Shown piece after piece: positions 8,328 through 16,226 of a stretch of DNA of 64,000 nucleotides. The DNA is from Mycobacteriales bacterium (lineage in GTDB: Bacteria; Actinomycetota; Actinomycetes; Mycobacteriales; SCTD01). Each line of letters opens with the position of its first letter. The first letter of the stretch is position 1. The stretch lies in NCBI GenBank assembly GCA_040902655.1, contig JBBDWV010000052.1:81503-145502 (forward strand), written 5' to 3'. The position numbers were made by a program, and so were the translations under genes. The notes under the pieces are model-generated. The model searched no databases. It saw only the letters and a program-made list of their open reading frames with translations, and had not been told where the DNA came from.

Positions 8328-9443
8328 ATGCGGAAGCCCCGCACCGTCGCCCGCACCGCCGTCGCGGCCGGCGCGATCGTCGTCCTGGCCGCCTGCGGCG
8401 GCAGCCCGACCTCGCCGTCCTCCGGAGCCGGCAACAACCAGGACAGCGGCCCCACCGACGCCGAGCAGCTCTACGAGGAGATCGGCGGCCTGTCGGGCCA
8501 GGAGCGGCGCGACCGCCTGGTCGAGCTCGCCGCGGAGGAGAAGGGCTTCAACCTCTACACCTCGATGAACGCCGACGTCCTGGACGAGGTCGTGTCGGCC
8601 TTCGAGGACACCTTCGACATCGAGCCGAGTGTCTACCGCGCCGGCTCGGAGACGGTCCTGCAGCGCATCCTGCAAGAGGCCGACGCCGGCTTCCCCGGCA
8701 ACGACGTGGTCGAGACCAACGGCAGCGAGCTCGGTGCGCTCCAGCAGGAGGGCGTGATGGTCCAGTGCAGCGCCCAGGAGCTTATCGACCAGGTGCCCGA
8801 GGCCGGAGTGTCCAAGGACTGGGTCTCCACCCGCTTCAACATCTTCGCCCCGAGCTGGAACACCAACATCATCTCCGACCCGCCGGAGACGTGGGAAGAC
8901 CTGGCCGACCCGAAGTACGACGGCCAGCTGGCTCTCGAGCTCGGTGACTACGACTGGTACCTCGGCCTGACCGACTACTGGCTGTCCAAGGGCAAGACCC
9001 AGAAGGAGATCGACAAACTGTTCGCCGACATGGTCGACGGAGCCGTCGTCGTCAAGGGCCACACGGTCATGGCCGAACTCATGAGCGCCGGCCAGTTCGG
9101 CCTCGCGGCCTCGAACTACACCTACATCGTCGAGGCGGCCAAGGCCGCCGGCGCACCGGTCGAGACCCAGCCGTACGTCAAGCCGGTCATCGCCCGGCCC
9201 AACGGCGGCAGCTGCATGAAGAACGCCGAGAACCCGGCCACCGCGATGCTGTTCATGGACTGGCTGCTCGAGGAGGGCCAGCAGGTCATCGCCGGCATGG
9301 AGCTCACCCCCGCCATCCAGGAGGGTGAGGCGTTCGCCGAAGACGAGCTGGTCGCGATCGACAGCCAGAAGCTGCTCACCGAGGGCCAGGAGTGGAGCGG
9401 CAAGTACGACGAGCTGCTCTCGGGCGTCAAGACGGTCAAGTGA
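8328..9443 (+). CDS. ABC transporter family-1 solute-binding lipoprotein (cassette A, second)
   Basis: A 371-residue lipoprotein paralogous to the preceding gene. The lipobox is LAAC near residue 22. The shared blocks include LSGQERRDRLVELAAEE, LYTSMNADVLDEVV, YRAGSETVLQRILQE and VVKGHTVMAELMSAGQFG. The two binding proteins are in tandem ahead of a single permease. They may widen substrate range or answer different ligands; alternatively one may be a recent duplicate drifting in function. The gene ends 114 bases before the permease, and a strong hairpin (9451-9480) lies in that gap. That arrangement would favour more binding protein than permease. Confidence 0.88.
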   Translation: MRKPRTVARTAVAAGAIVVLAACGGSPTSPSSGAGNNQDSGPTDAEQLYEEIGGLSGQERRDRLVELAAEEKGFNLYTSMNADVLDEVVSAFEDTFDIEPSVYRAGSETVLQRILQEADAGFPGNDVVETNGSELGALQQEGVMVQCSAQELIDQVPEAGVSKDWVSTRFNIFAPSWNTNIISDPPETWEDLADPKYDGQLALELGDYDWYLGLTDYWLSKGKTQKEIDKLFADMVDGAVVVKGHTVMAELMSAGQFGLAASNYTYIVEAAKAAGAPVETQPYVKPVIARPNGGSCMKNAENPATAMLFMDWLLEEGQQVIAGMELTPAIQEGEAFAEDELVAIDSQKLLTEGQEWSGKYDELLSGVKTVK

Positions 9444-9450
9444 CCCGTCG

Positions 9451-9480
9451 GGGGGTGCCGTGCATGTCACGGCACCTCCC
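9451..9480 (+). terminator. Intercistronic hairpin after binding-protein gene
   Basis: GGGGGTGCCGTG and CACGGCACCTCCC form a strong stem with a loop of about five bases, eight bases after the stop of the second binding-protein gene. There is no T-tract. It probably acts as a partial terminator or mRNA stabiliser between the highly needed binding protein and the permease; this is inferred from position and structure. Confidence 0.55.
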
Positions 9481-9557
9481 GGTCGGGCGTACGTCCTGAC
9501 GACCTCTGGTGCGGCCCATCGCAAACACGTCCTATCGATCGAGGAGCCTTTCCCCCG

Positions 9558-11312
9558 ATGACGTTGACCATCCCTCCGGTTCCGGGCGAGGAGCGGATCG
9601 AGGCGACCACGTCCGAGGTCCCTGCCGCCCCCCGGAGAAGGCTGCCGCTCTCGCCCAAGTTCTTCATCGTCGTAGGGGTCGCGGGCGCCATTGGCTACCT
9701 GGCTCTGGTCCCGCTGGTGTACCTGCTCTGGGGCACCTTCTTCGACGCCACGGGCTTCGACCTGGGTGGTTTCGAGCGTGCGTACGGGAACGGCCGGATC
9801 GGTGAGCTGTTCGGCAACTCGCTGGCCTTCGCCGGCGGCGCCGCGCTGCTGTCCATCACCGTGGGCACCACGCTCGCCTACCTCAACGTCCGGACGGCGG
9901 TGCCGTTCAAGGCGCTGTTCTTCGCTGCCTCGATCGTGCCGCTCATCGTGCCCGGCATCCTCTACACGGTCTCGTGGATCTTCCTTGCCAGCCCGCAGAT
10001 CGGCCTGCTGAACGAGGCTACGGCGACCCTGTTCGGCGTCCGGCCCTTCGACATCTTCACCATCTGGGGGATGATCTGGGTCGACGGGCTGCACTCGTCG
10101 CCGATCGTCTTCCTGCTCATGGTCGCGGCGTTCCGCTCGATGGACCCCTCACTGGAGGAGTCGGCGCTGATGTCGGGCGCGTCCCGGCTGCAGACCCTGC
10201 GCAAGATCACCCTCCCGCTGGTGAAGCCTGCGCTGCTCGGTGCGGTGCTGATCATCCTGATCACCAGCCTGGAGTCGTTCGAGGTGCCGGCCCTGCTCGG
10301 GTTGCAGAACGGCATCTACGTCTTCACCAGCCGCATCTACTTCGTCCTGCGCAGCTACCCGCCGGACTACGCCGGCGCCGGGGCGCTGGCCGTCAGCCTC
10401 CTGGCCATCGCCATCATCGGGGTGATGCTCACCCGCTACTTCATCGGCAAGGGGAGCAAGACGTTCCAGACCGTCACCGGCAAGGGTTTCCGCCCGCGGC
10501 CGCTGGACCTGGGCAAGTGGCGGCCGGTCGTCGGCGCCGGCATCGTGATCTACTTCTTCGTCACGGTCGTCGGGCCCCTGCTCGTGCTGGTCTACGCCTC
10601 CTTGCTGCCCTTCTACCAGGCGCCCTCCGCGAACGCGTTCGCGTCGTTCTCGTTCGACAACTACGAGACCGTGCTCAACATGCGGTCGGCCGCACGGGCC
10701 CTGCGGAACAGCTTCATCCTGGGCATCGCCGCAGCGACCATCGTCATGTCGCTCATGGCGATCGCGGCATGGATCACCGTCCGGTCCCGCATCCCCGGCC
10801 GCGGGATCGTCGAGCAGGTGAGCTTCGTGCCGTTGGTCATCCCCGGCATCGTGCTCGGCCTGGCCATCTCCTTCGTCTACCTGCGCAGCCCCATCCCGAT
10901 CTACGGGACCCTGTTCATCCTGCTGATCGCGTACTGCACCAAGTACCTGCCCTACGGCATGCGCTACGCGACCACGTCGATGACGCAGATCTCCAGCGAG
11001 CTCGAGGAGTCGGCGTTGGTCAGCGGCGCGAGCTGGTGGACGACGTTCCGCCGCGTGCTCCTGCCGCTGCTGTCCCCGGGCATCCTGGCCGGCTTCGTCT
11101 ACATCCTGGTCGTGAGCTTCCGCGAGCTCTCCAGCTCCATCCTGCTCTACAGCCCCGGCAACGAGGTGCTCTCCATCCTCATCTGGGAGCAGTTCGAGAA
11201 CGGCTCGTTCAACGTGCTGGCTGCGATCGGCGTGCTCATGGTCCTGGCGCTCGTGGGCATGGTCGCCATCGCCTACAAGCTGGGCGCGAAGGTCGGGCTT
11301 CGTGACGATTGA
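9558..11312 (+). CDS. ABC transporter fused two-module permease (cassette A)
   Basis: A 584-residue inner-membrane protein in which two BPD_transp_1 permease modules are fused, as in FbpB-like ferric or aminoethylphosphonate importers. Each half carries the EAA loop that contacts the ATPase: LEESALMSGASRLQTLRKI (about residues 198-216) and LEESALVSGASWWTTFRRV (about 484-502). A hydrophobic segment follows the polar N-terminus of about 35 residues. GGAGCC lies about 10 bases before the ATG. It forms an importer with the lipoproteins at 7126 and 8328 and the ATPase at 11379. The paralogue is at 28251. Family and role are clear; the ligand is not. Confidence 0.9.
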   Translation: MTLTIPPVPGEERIEATTSEVPAAPRRRLPLSPKFFIVVGVAGAIGYLALVPLVYLLWGTFFDATGFDLGGFERAYGNGRIGELFGNSLAFAGGAALLSITVGTTLAYLNVRTAVPFKALFFAASIVPLIVPGILYTVSWIFLASPQIGLLNEATATLFGVRPFDIFTIWGMIWVDGLHSSPIVFLLMVAAFRSMDPSLEESALMSGASRLQTLRKITLPLVKPALLGAVLIILITSLESFEVPALLGLQNGIYVFTSRIYFVLRSYPPDYAGAGALAVSLLAIAIIGVMLTRYFIGKGSKTFQTVTGKGFRPRPLDLGKWRPVVGAGIVIYFFVTVVGPLLVLVYASLLPFYQAPSANAFASFSFDNYETVLNMRSAARALRNSFILGIAAATIVMSLMAIAAWITVRSRIPGRGIVEQVSFVPLVIPGIVLGLAISFVYLRSPIPIYGTLFILLIAYCTKYLPYGMRYATTSMTQISSELEESALVSGASWWTTFRRVLLPLLSPGILAGFVYILVVSFRELSSSILLYSPGNEVLSILIWEQFENGSFNVLAAIGVLMVLALVGMVAIAYKLGAKVGLRDD

Positions 11313-11378
11313 GCCGACCGGCACCACCTCCCTGCTGACGTCCCACGCGCAACGGTCGAAAGGACCAACGGTTCCCCC

Positions 11379-12524
11379 ATGCTGACTGTCGACAACCTCG
11401 TGAAATCCTTCGCCGGAGACAAGGCGCGGGGCAGGACGGCGAAGGCCCAGGCCGGCCACACCACCGTGTACGCCGTCAACGACGTCACCTTCGAGGTCAA
11501 GGAGGGGGAGCTGTTCACCCTGCTGGGCCCGTCCGGCTGCGGCAAGACGACCACCCTGCGGTCGATCGCCGGCCTCGAGAAGCCCGACAGCGGGAAGATC
11601 GCCGTGGGTGACCGGGTGATGTTCTCGTCCGGGTCCGCCGGGCGGACCGTCAACATGCCGGCCAACCAGCGTGGCCTGGGCATGGTGTTCCAGTCCTACG
11701 CGATCTGGCCGCACATGACCGTCTTCGACAACGTCGCCTTCCCGTTGCAGGTGCGCAAGCGCGCGGACCGGCCCTCGAGGAAGGAGATCACCGAGCGCGT
11801 CGAGCGCGTGCTGGAGACCATGGAGCTGTCCGAGCAGATCGGTCGGCAGGCCACCAAGCTCTCCGGCGGTCAGCAGCAGCGTCTGGCCCTGGCCCGGGCG
11901 CTGGTCATCCAGCCGCCGCTGCTGCTGCTCGACGAGCCGCTGTCGAACCTCGACGCCAAGCTGCGCGAGTCCCTGCGCTACGAACTCAAGCGGCTGCAGC
12001 GGGAGCTGGGCATCACCTCGGTCTACGTCACGCACGATCAGGTCGAGGCGCTCGCTCTGTCCACGCACATCGCCGTCATGCAGGCCGGCGCGGTGGTGCA
12101 GCTGGGCAAGCCCCGCGAGATCTACATGGACCCGACCAACCGGTTCGTGGCCGAGTTCATCGGCACCTCGAACTTCATCCCCGGCACGATCGGCGCGGCA
12201 ACGGCGGAGCACCACAGCGTCGAGACGGCCAACGGTCCGCTCTACCTGGGCTCGGCGGACGAGCTCGCACCCGGAACCGAGGTCGTCGTGTCCATCCGGC
12301 CCGAGGCGGTCGACCTCACCACCCAGAGCCGACCGGGTGTCCGGAACGAGTGGCACGGCACCGTGGTCACCCGGGCGTTCCTCGGCGACTCGGTCGACCA
12401 TGTCGTCGCCGTCGGCAAGCAGGAGATGCGGGCCCGCACCAGCCCGGACATCTCGATTGAGCCCGGTACGCAGGTCTACCTGCAGCTGGACCCGGCGAAG
12501 ATCTCGCTCGTGCCGGTCGGCTGA
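11379..12524 (+). CDS. ABC transporter ATP-binding protein (cassette A)
   Basis: A 381-residue ATPase of the PotA/FbpC type. It has Walker A GPSGCGKTTTL (about residues 51-61), signature LSGGQQQRLALARAL, Walker B LLLLDEPLSNLD and the switch histidine in VTHDQ. A C-terminal TOBE-like part starts near residue 270. An insert rich in Lys/Arg (KARGRTAKAQAG) lies just after the first strand. The paralogue at 34353 carries a different acidic insert at the same place. The protein energises the permease at 9558. The stop at 12522-12524 is one base before the GTG of the MFS gene. A decayed copy of this very junction (ATPase tail to MFS start) sits at 26519. Confidence 0.93.
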   Translation: MLTVDNLVKSFAGDKARGRTAKAQAGHTTVYAVNDVTFEVKEGELFTLLGPSGCGKTTTLRSIAGLEKPDSGKIAVGDRVMFSSGSAGRTVNMPANQRGLGMVFQSYAIWPHMTVFDNVAFPLQVRKRADRPSRKEITERVERVLETMELSEQIGRQATKLSGGQQQRLALARALVIQPPLLLLDEPLSNLDAKLRESLRYELKRLQRELGITSVYVTHDQVEALALSTHIAVMQAGAVVQLGKPREIYMDPTNRFVAEFIGTSNFIPGTIGAATAEHHSVETANGPLYLGSADELAPGTEVVVSIRPEAVDLTTQSRPGVRNEWHGTVVTRAFLGDSVDHVVAVGKQEMRARTSPDISIEPGTQVYLQLDPAKISLVPVG

Positions 12525-12525
12525 G

Positions 12526-13821
12526 GTGGCGTTGCCGCAGGTCCTGCACAACCGGGACTTCAACCTCTACTGGTCCGGAGTCGTCCTCAGCCAGATCGGC
12601 ACACGCGGCACGGTCGCGGCGAACCTCTACCACGTGTACGCGCTGACCGACTCCATCGCCTACACCGGGCTCGTCGGGGCCGGTCAGGCGGTCGCCCTGC
12701 TGCTGCTCAGCCCGCTGGGTGGTGCGCTGGCCGACCGCTTCGACCGGCGACGGCTGCTCCAGTGGGCGCAGTCGGTGTCCCTCGTCGTCGCGCTCGGCCT
12801 GGCGGTCGCCACGTTCACCGGCGCGGTCGAGGCCTGGCACGTCGTGCTCAGCGTGCTGTTCACCACGGCGGCAGCCACCTTCGACCAGCCGGCCCGGCAG
12901 GCGCTGATCCCGGCCATCGTCGGCAAGAAGCACATCGGTGAGGCGATCGCGCTGCTCAACCCCTCACGCGAGGTGGCGGTCCTGGTCGGCCCGCTCCTGG
13001 CGGGTCTGCTCATCGCCGTCGGCGGTCCGGGGCTGATGTACGCCGTGGATGCCGGCACGTACGCGGTCTTGATCGTCGTCCTGGTGTTCGTCAGGGTGCC
13101 GAAGCTCGTGCCCACGGGTGCGGCGGCCGGGCCGATCTTCGGAAGCATCGCCGAGGGCGCCCGGTACGTGCTGCACCGGCCCCTGATCACGAGCCTGATG
13201 GCGCTCGACCTCTCGGCGACGGTGCTCTCGGCCTACAGGGTCCTGCTCCCGGCGATCGCCACCGACCTGCTCATGCTCGGCCCGACGGGGTACGGCGTGC
13301 TGGCCAGCGCGCCGTCGGCCGGAGCGCTGCTGGCCACCTACACGATCTTCCGGGTGGTCAAGGACTCGCGCCGGCAGGGCAAGGTGCTGCTGCTCTCGAC
13401 CCTGCTGTACGGCATCGCCGCCATCGGCCTCGCCCAATCACCGTCGGTGTGGCTCGCGGTGGGCGCCGCGCTGCTGCTGGGATCGTTCGACGCCATGGCG
13501 ACGACCATCCGGCATGCGGCCGTGCAGATCGACACACCCGACGAGATCCGCGGCCGGGTCACGGCCTTCTACCAGATGTCGTCGCGAGGTGGTCCGGCCG
13601 TCGGCGACACGGTGATGGGTGCCTTCGCCGGTGTCGTGGGGCCGGTCGTCGCGCTCACCATCGGCGGCTTCGGACCGATCCTCGTCGCGCTCGGGTTCGC
13701 CTCGCGAGCCAACCGGGTGCGCGACTACGCAGGCATGGTCGAGGCAGAGGCCGAACCGGTCGAGCCGGTGGCTCCGCCGGACGCACGCCCCGTCTTCCAG
13801 GAAACCCGCGAGCGCCCGTGA
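12526..13821 (+). CDS. MFS transporter (cassette A)
   Basis: A major facilitator permease of 431 residues, many of them in hydrophobic segments. It begins MALPQVLHNRDFNLYWSGVV, with the typical loop ADRFDRRRLLQWAQ between the second and third segments and a polar C-terminal tail. It is of the MFS_3 type like the gene at 4423. It starts with GTG one base after the ATPase stop, so translation is probably coupled. Its own end overlaps the next gene (GTGA). Being inside the importer operon suggests export of a product or analogue of the imported compound. A degraded paralogue lies at 26553. Confidence 0.87.
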   Translation: MALPQVLHNRDFNLYWSGVVLSQIGTRGTVAANLYHVYALTDSIAYTGLVGAGQAVALLLLSPLGGALADRFDRRRLLQWAQSVSLVVALGLAVATFTGAVEAWHVVLSVLFTTAAATFDQPARQALIPAIVGKKHIGEAIALLNPSREVAVLVGPLLAGLLIAVGGPGLMYAVDAGTYAVLIVVLVFVRVPKLVPTGAAAGPIFGSIAEGARYVLHRPLITSLMALDLSATVLSAYRVLLPAIATDLLMLGPTGYGVLASAPSAGALLATYTIFRVVKDSRRQGKVLLLSTLLYGIAAIGLAQSPSVWLAVGAALLLGSFDAMATTIRHAAVQIDTPDEIRGRVTAFYQMSSRGGPAVGDTVMGAFAGVVGPVVALTIGGFGPILVALGFASRANRVRDYAGMVEAEAEPVEPVAPPDARPVFQETRERP

Positions 13822-14894
13822 GCAGACACGTCCGACCCCGTCCACCCGCCCGACCGACCGAGGTCACCATCAGCTCCCCCGGGATGGGCTACCGGACCTT
13901 CGGGCGCACCGGCCTGCAGGTCAGCGTGTGCGGCCTCGGTGGTGGAGGCGAGAGCCGGCTCGGTCTGAAGAAGGGCTCCACCGAGGAGCAGGCGATCGGG
14001 CTGGTCCAGCGGGGACTCGATCTCGGCATCACCTACTTCGACACGGCGCCGAACTACGGCACCGAGGACGTGATCGGTCGCGCACTCCAGCGGCACCGGG
14101 CTGATGTCGTGATCTCCACGAAGACGGTCGCCCGCCGCGAGGACGGTTCGCTGGTCGGCGGCACGGATGTCCGCCGAGCCCTGGAGGCGTCGCTCCGGAA
14201 CCTCCGTACCGACGTCGTCGACGTTTACCACGTGCACCGGGTCCGGCCGGAGGACTACGAGCACACGGTCGCCGAGATCGTGCCCGAGCTGCTCGCACTC
14301 CGGGACGAGGGGAAGCTCCGCTTCCTCGGCATCTCCGAGAGCACCGGCGGGGACGCCCGGCACACGATGCTGTGCCGCGCCGTAGAGGACGACTGCTGGG
14401 ACGTCATGATGACGGGCTTCACCTTCTTCAACCAGTCGGCTCGCGACCTGCTGTTCCCGGCGGCGATCGACAAGGACATGGCGGTCGAGATCATGGCCTC
14501 GGCGCGCAGCTACTTCAGCCGCCCCGAGCAGCTGGCCTCCGAGATCGGCCGGCTGGTGGACGCCGGCCTGGTCGGCAGGGACGCCGTCGACCTGACCGAT
14601 CCGCTCGGGTTCCTCACCCGGGCCGGCGTGCCCTCGCTGACGGAGGCCTCCTACCGCTTCGTGGCGCACGAGCCGGGCGTCCACGTCGTGCTCGTCGGGA
14701 CGGGGAACCCCGCGCACCTCGAGGAGAACGTCCGGGCCCTGAGCGCAGGCCCGCTGCCTGCGGCGGTGGCCGAGCAGCTCACATCGCTGTTCGGCCACCT
14801 CTCGATGGCCGTCGACGCCCCCTGGCGGCAGGGACCGACGCACGACCACAACCAGCACGTTCCAGCGACAGGTCGAGGAGAGGACCAGCGATGA
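13818..14894 (+). CDS. Aldo/keto reductase family oxidoreductase
   Basis: An NAD(P)H-dependent aldo/keto reductase. Recognisable parts are the opening MGYRTFGRTGLQVSVCGLG, the catalytic Asp and Tyr in YFDTAPNYGTEDVIG, the lysine in VVISTKTV, the histidine in VDVYHVHRV and the late strand VVLVGTGNPAHLEENV. The GTG at 13818 overlaps the MFS stop by GTGA and gives 358 residues. The ATG at 13884 gives 336 residues and a more typical N-terminus, so the first 22 Arg/Pro-rich residues may not be made. The gene ends in an ATGA overlap with the cupin. It probably reduces or oxidises a carbonyl intermediate of the imported compound. Confidence 0.87.
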   Translation: MSRHVRPRPPARPTEVTISSPGMGYRTFGRTGLQVSVCGLGGGGESRLGLKKGSTEEQAIGLVQRGLDLGITYFDTAPNYGTEDVIGRALQRHRADVVISTKTVARREDGSLVGGTDVRRALEASLRNLRTDVVDVYHVHRVRPEDYEHTVAEIVPELLALRDEGKLRFLGISESTGGDARHTMLCRAVEDDCWDVMMTGFTFFNQSARDLLFPAAIDKDMAVEIMASARSYFSRPEQLASEIGRLVDAGLVGRDAVDLTDPLGFLTRAGVPSLTEASYRFVAHEPGVHVVLVGTGNPAHLEENVRALSAGPLPAAVAEQLTSLFGHLSMAVDAPWRQGPTHDHNQHVPATGRGEDQR

Positions 14895-15355
14895 CGACGA
14901 CGGAGGGCAGCAAGCCCCACGTGACTTCCTACAGCATGAAGGTCCCGCTGCTGACCAGCGGCCGGACCAACGAGGTGCTGGCCCGCACCGCGACCACCGA
15001 GGTGCGCGCCAAGGTCTACGCCGAGGGCGGGGAGAACGGCCTGCACACCCACCTGGACGAGGACCACACCTTCTTCGTCCTCGACGGGCAGGCCACCTTC
15101 TTCGGGCCGGACGAGCAGAGCACGGTCGTCGGCCGCTACGAGGGCATCCTGATCCCGGCCGGCGCCTTCTACCGCTTCCAGTCCACCGGCGACACCAACC
15201 TCGTCCTGCTCCGCTTCGGCGCCGACGTGCCGGCGCCCGAGGGGACCTCAGCGCCCCGCGTGGGCATCGACGGCTCGCCGCTGGAGGGGAAGGACCCGCG
15301 CAACAAGCAGGTGCCGCCGGAGTTCTCCGGTCGCACCTTCGGTGCGGACGGCTGA
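14891..15355 (+). CDS. Small cupin-domain protein
   Basis: A protein of 154 residues with one cupin barrel. The first metal motif is GLHTHLDEDHTFFVLDGQA (about residues 48-66), giving two His and one Glu or Asp. The second motif, usually PxGxxHxF, is PAGAFYRFQS, so the second-motif histidine is replaced by phenylalanine/tyrosine. It may therefore be a binding or isomerising cupin rather than a dioxygenase. It overlaps the upstream aldo/keto reductase by ATGA, with GAGGAGAGGACC just before the start. It is the last intact gene of cassette A and is followed by a binding-protein remnant. Confidence 0.82.
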   Translation: MTTTEGSKPHVTSYSMKVPLLTSGRTNEVLARTATTEVRAKVYAEGGENGLHTHLDEDHTFFVLDGQATFFGPDEQSTVVGRYEGILIPAGAFYRFQSTGDTNLVLLRFGADVPAPEGTSAPRVGIDGSPLEGKDPRNKQVPPEFSGRTFGADG

Positions 15356-15387
15356 GCACCGAGACGGCTGCGCCTGCAGACGCTCCC

Positions 15388-15525
15388 GGCTCGGTCGAGG
15401 GCACCGACAACCCGCTGTCCCAGTTCGAGACCTACCCGGGTGCCTGTGCAGCAACTGCTCGACGACCCCGAGACCTGGAACAAGGCCTACGAGGACGTCG
15501 TGGCCAAGGCCAGGTCATGGGCTGA
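15388..15525 (+). pseudogene. Remnant of an ABC binding-protein gene (C-terminal end)
   Basis: The DNA matches the last 45 codons of the binding protein at 7126 almost throughout. GSVEGTDNPLSQFETYP is followed, after a one-base insertion in a run of G, by LLDDPETWNKAYEDVV in the next frame. Nothing upstream of it resembles the rest of the gene. It is a leftover of a third binding-protein copy after duplication or deletion next to cassette A. Confidence 0.85.
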
Positions 15526-15566
15526 CGCCCCGCGCGGACCCGTCCTGCCGGCCTCGGGCGTCCCGG

Positions 15567-16226
15567 TCAGGCGGAGGTCCCGCGCCGGGAGGGGTGCCGG
15601 TCGAGCGCGGTGAGGATCTCGTCAGTCGTCCGCGCCCGGGCGGTGCGGGGGAAGACATCGTCGGCAAAGAAGGCGCGCTGGGGAGCGCGGCCGGTCAGGC
15701 CCTCGGGGACGACGAAGACCTGCAGGTCCAGGTCGCGCGCCGCGTAGGCGGTGGACGCGACGCCGACGTGGGTGGAGCCGCCGACGAGGATGAGCGTGTC
15801 CGCGCCTCGGGCCCGCATGGCCGGGAGCAAACAGGTGCCGTGCAGGGCCGACCAGCGGTGCTTGGGTACGTCGAGGTCGTCCGGCTGCTGGCCGAGCTCG
15901 ACGAGCGTGCGGTAGCCCGGGTCGCCCTGGCCGTGCGGCGGGCGCAGCGGCCGTGGATGGTCCGGTCCGAACGCCCGGTGCCGGCCGTCGAGGTCGGTCA
16001 GCGCACGGGCGAAGTCCAGGCCGTCCGCCCGGTGGTCGGCCCGCGCCCAGGCGACGACGACGCCGCGCGACCGGCACCCGTCGGCCAGGCGGCGCACACG
16101 CGGGATCGCCCCGGCCGCCTCCGCGCCGTCCCGGTAGTGCTCGAGCATGTCGAATACGCAGAGGAACGTCCGTGCGGGGTCGAGCACCTCCTCGCCGCGG
16201 AACAGGGTCGGATCGGCGGCGCTCAC
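15567..16226 (-). CDS. Isochorismatase-family hydrolase with Gly at the nucleophile position
   Basis: A 219-residue isochorismatase-fold protein. The catalytic aspartate is in FLCVFDMLEHY (residues about 21-31) and the lysine in DVPKHRWSAL. The position usually held by the nucleophilic cysteine is glycine, in VGGSTHVGVAST. In the family, Cys marks amidases such as nicotinamidase and N-carbamoylsarcosine amidase. A Gly at this point is known from true isochorismatases such as EntB and PhzD, which hydrolyse vinyl ethers by acid catalysis. So this protein may cleave a non-amide bond or be inactive. GTG start overlaps the ThDP gene stop (GTGA), and the gene ends the operon that begins at 20969. 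Confidence 0.82.
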   Translation of the reverse strand: MSAADPTLFRGEEVLDPARTFLCVFDMLEHYRDGAEAAGAIPRVRRLADGCRSRGVVVAWARADHRADGLDFARALTDLDGRHRAFGPDHPRPLRPPHGQGDPGYRTLVELGQQPDDLDVPKHRWSALHGTCLLPAMRARGADTLILVGGSTHVGVASTAYAARDLDLQVFVVPEGLTGRAPQRAFFADDVFPRTARARTTDEILTALDRHPSRRGTSA

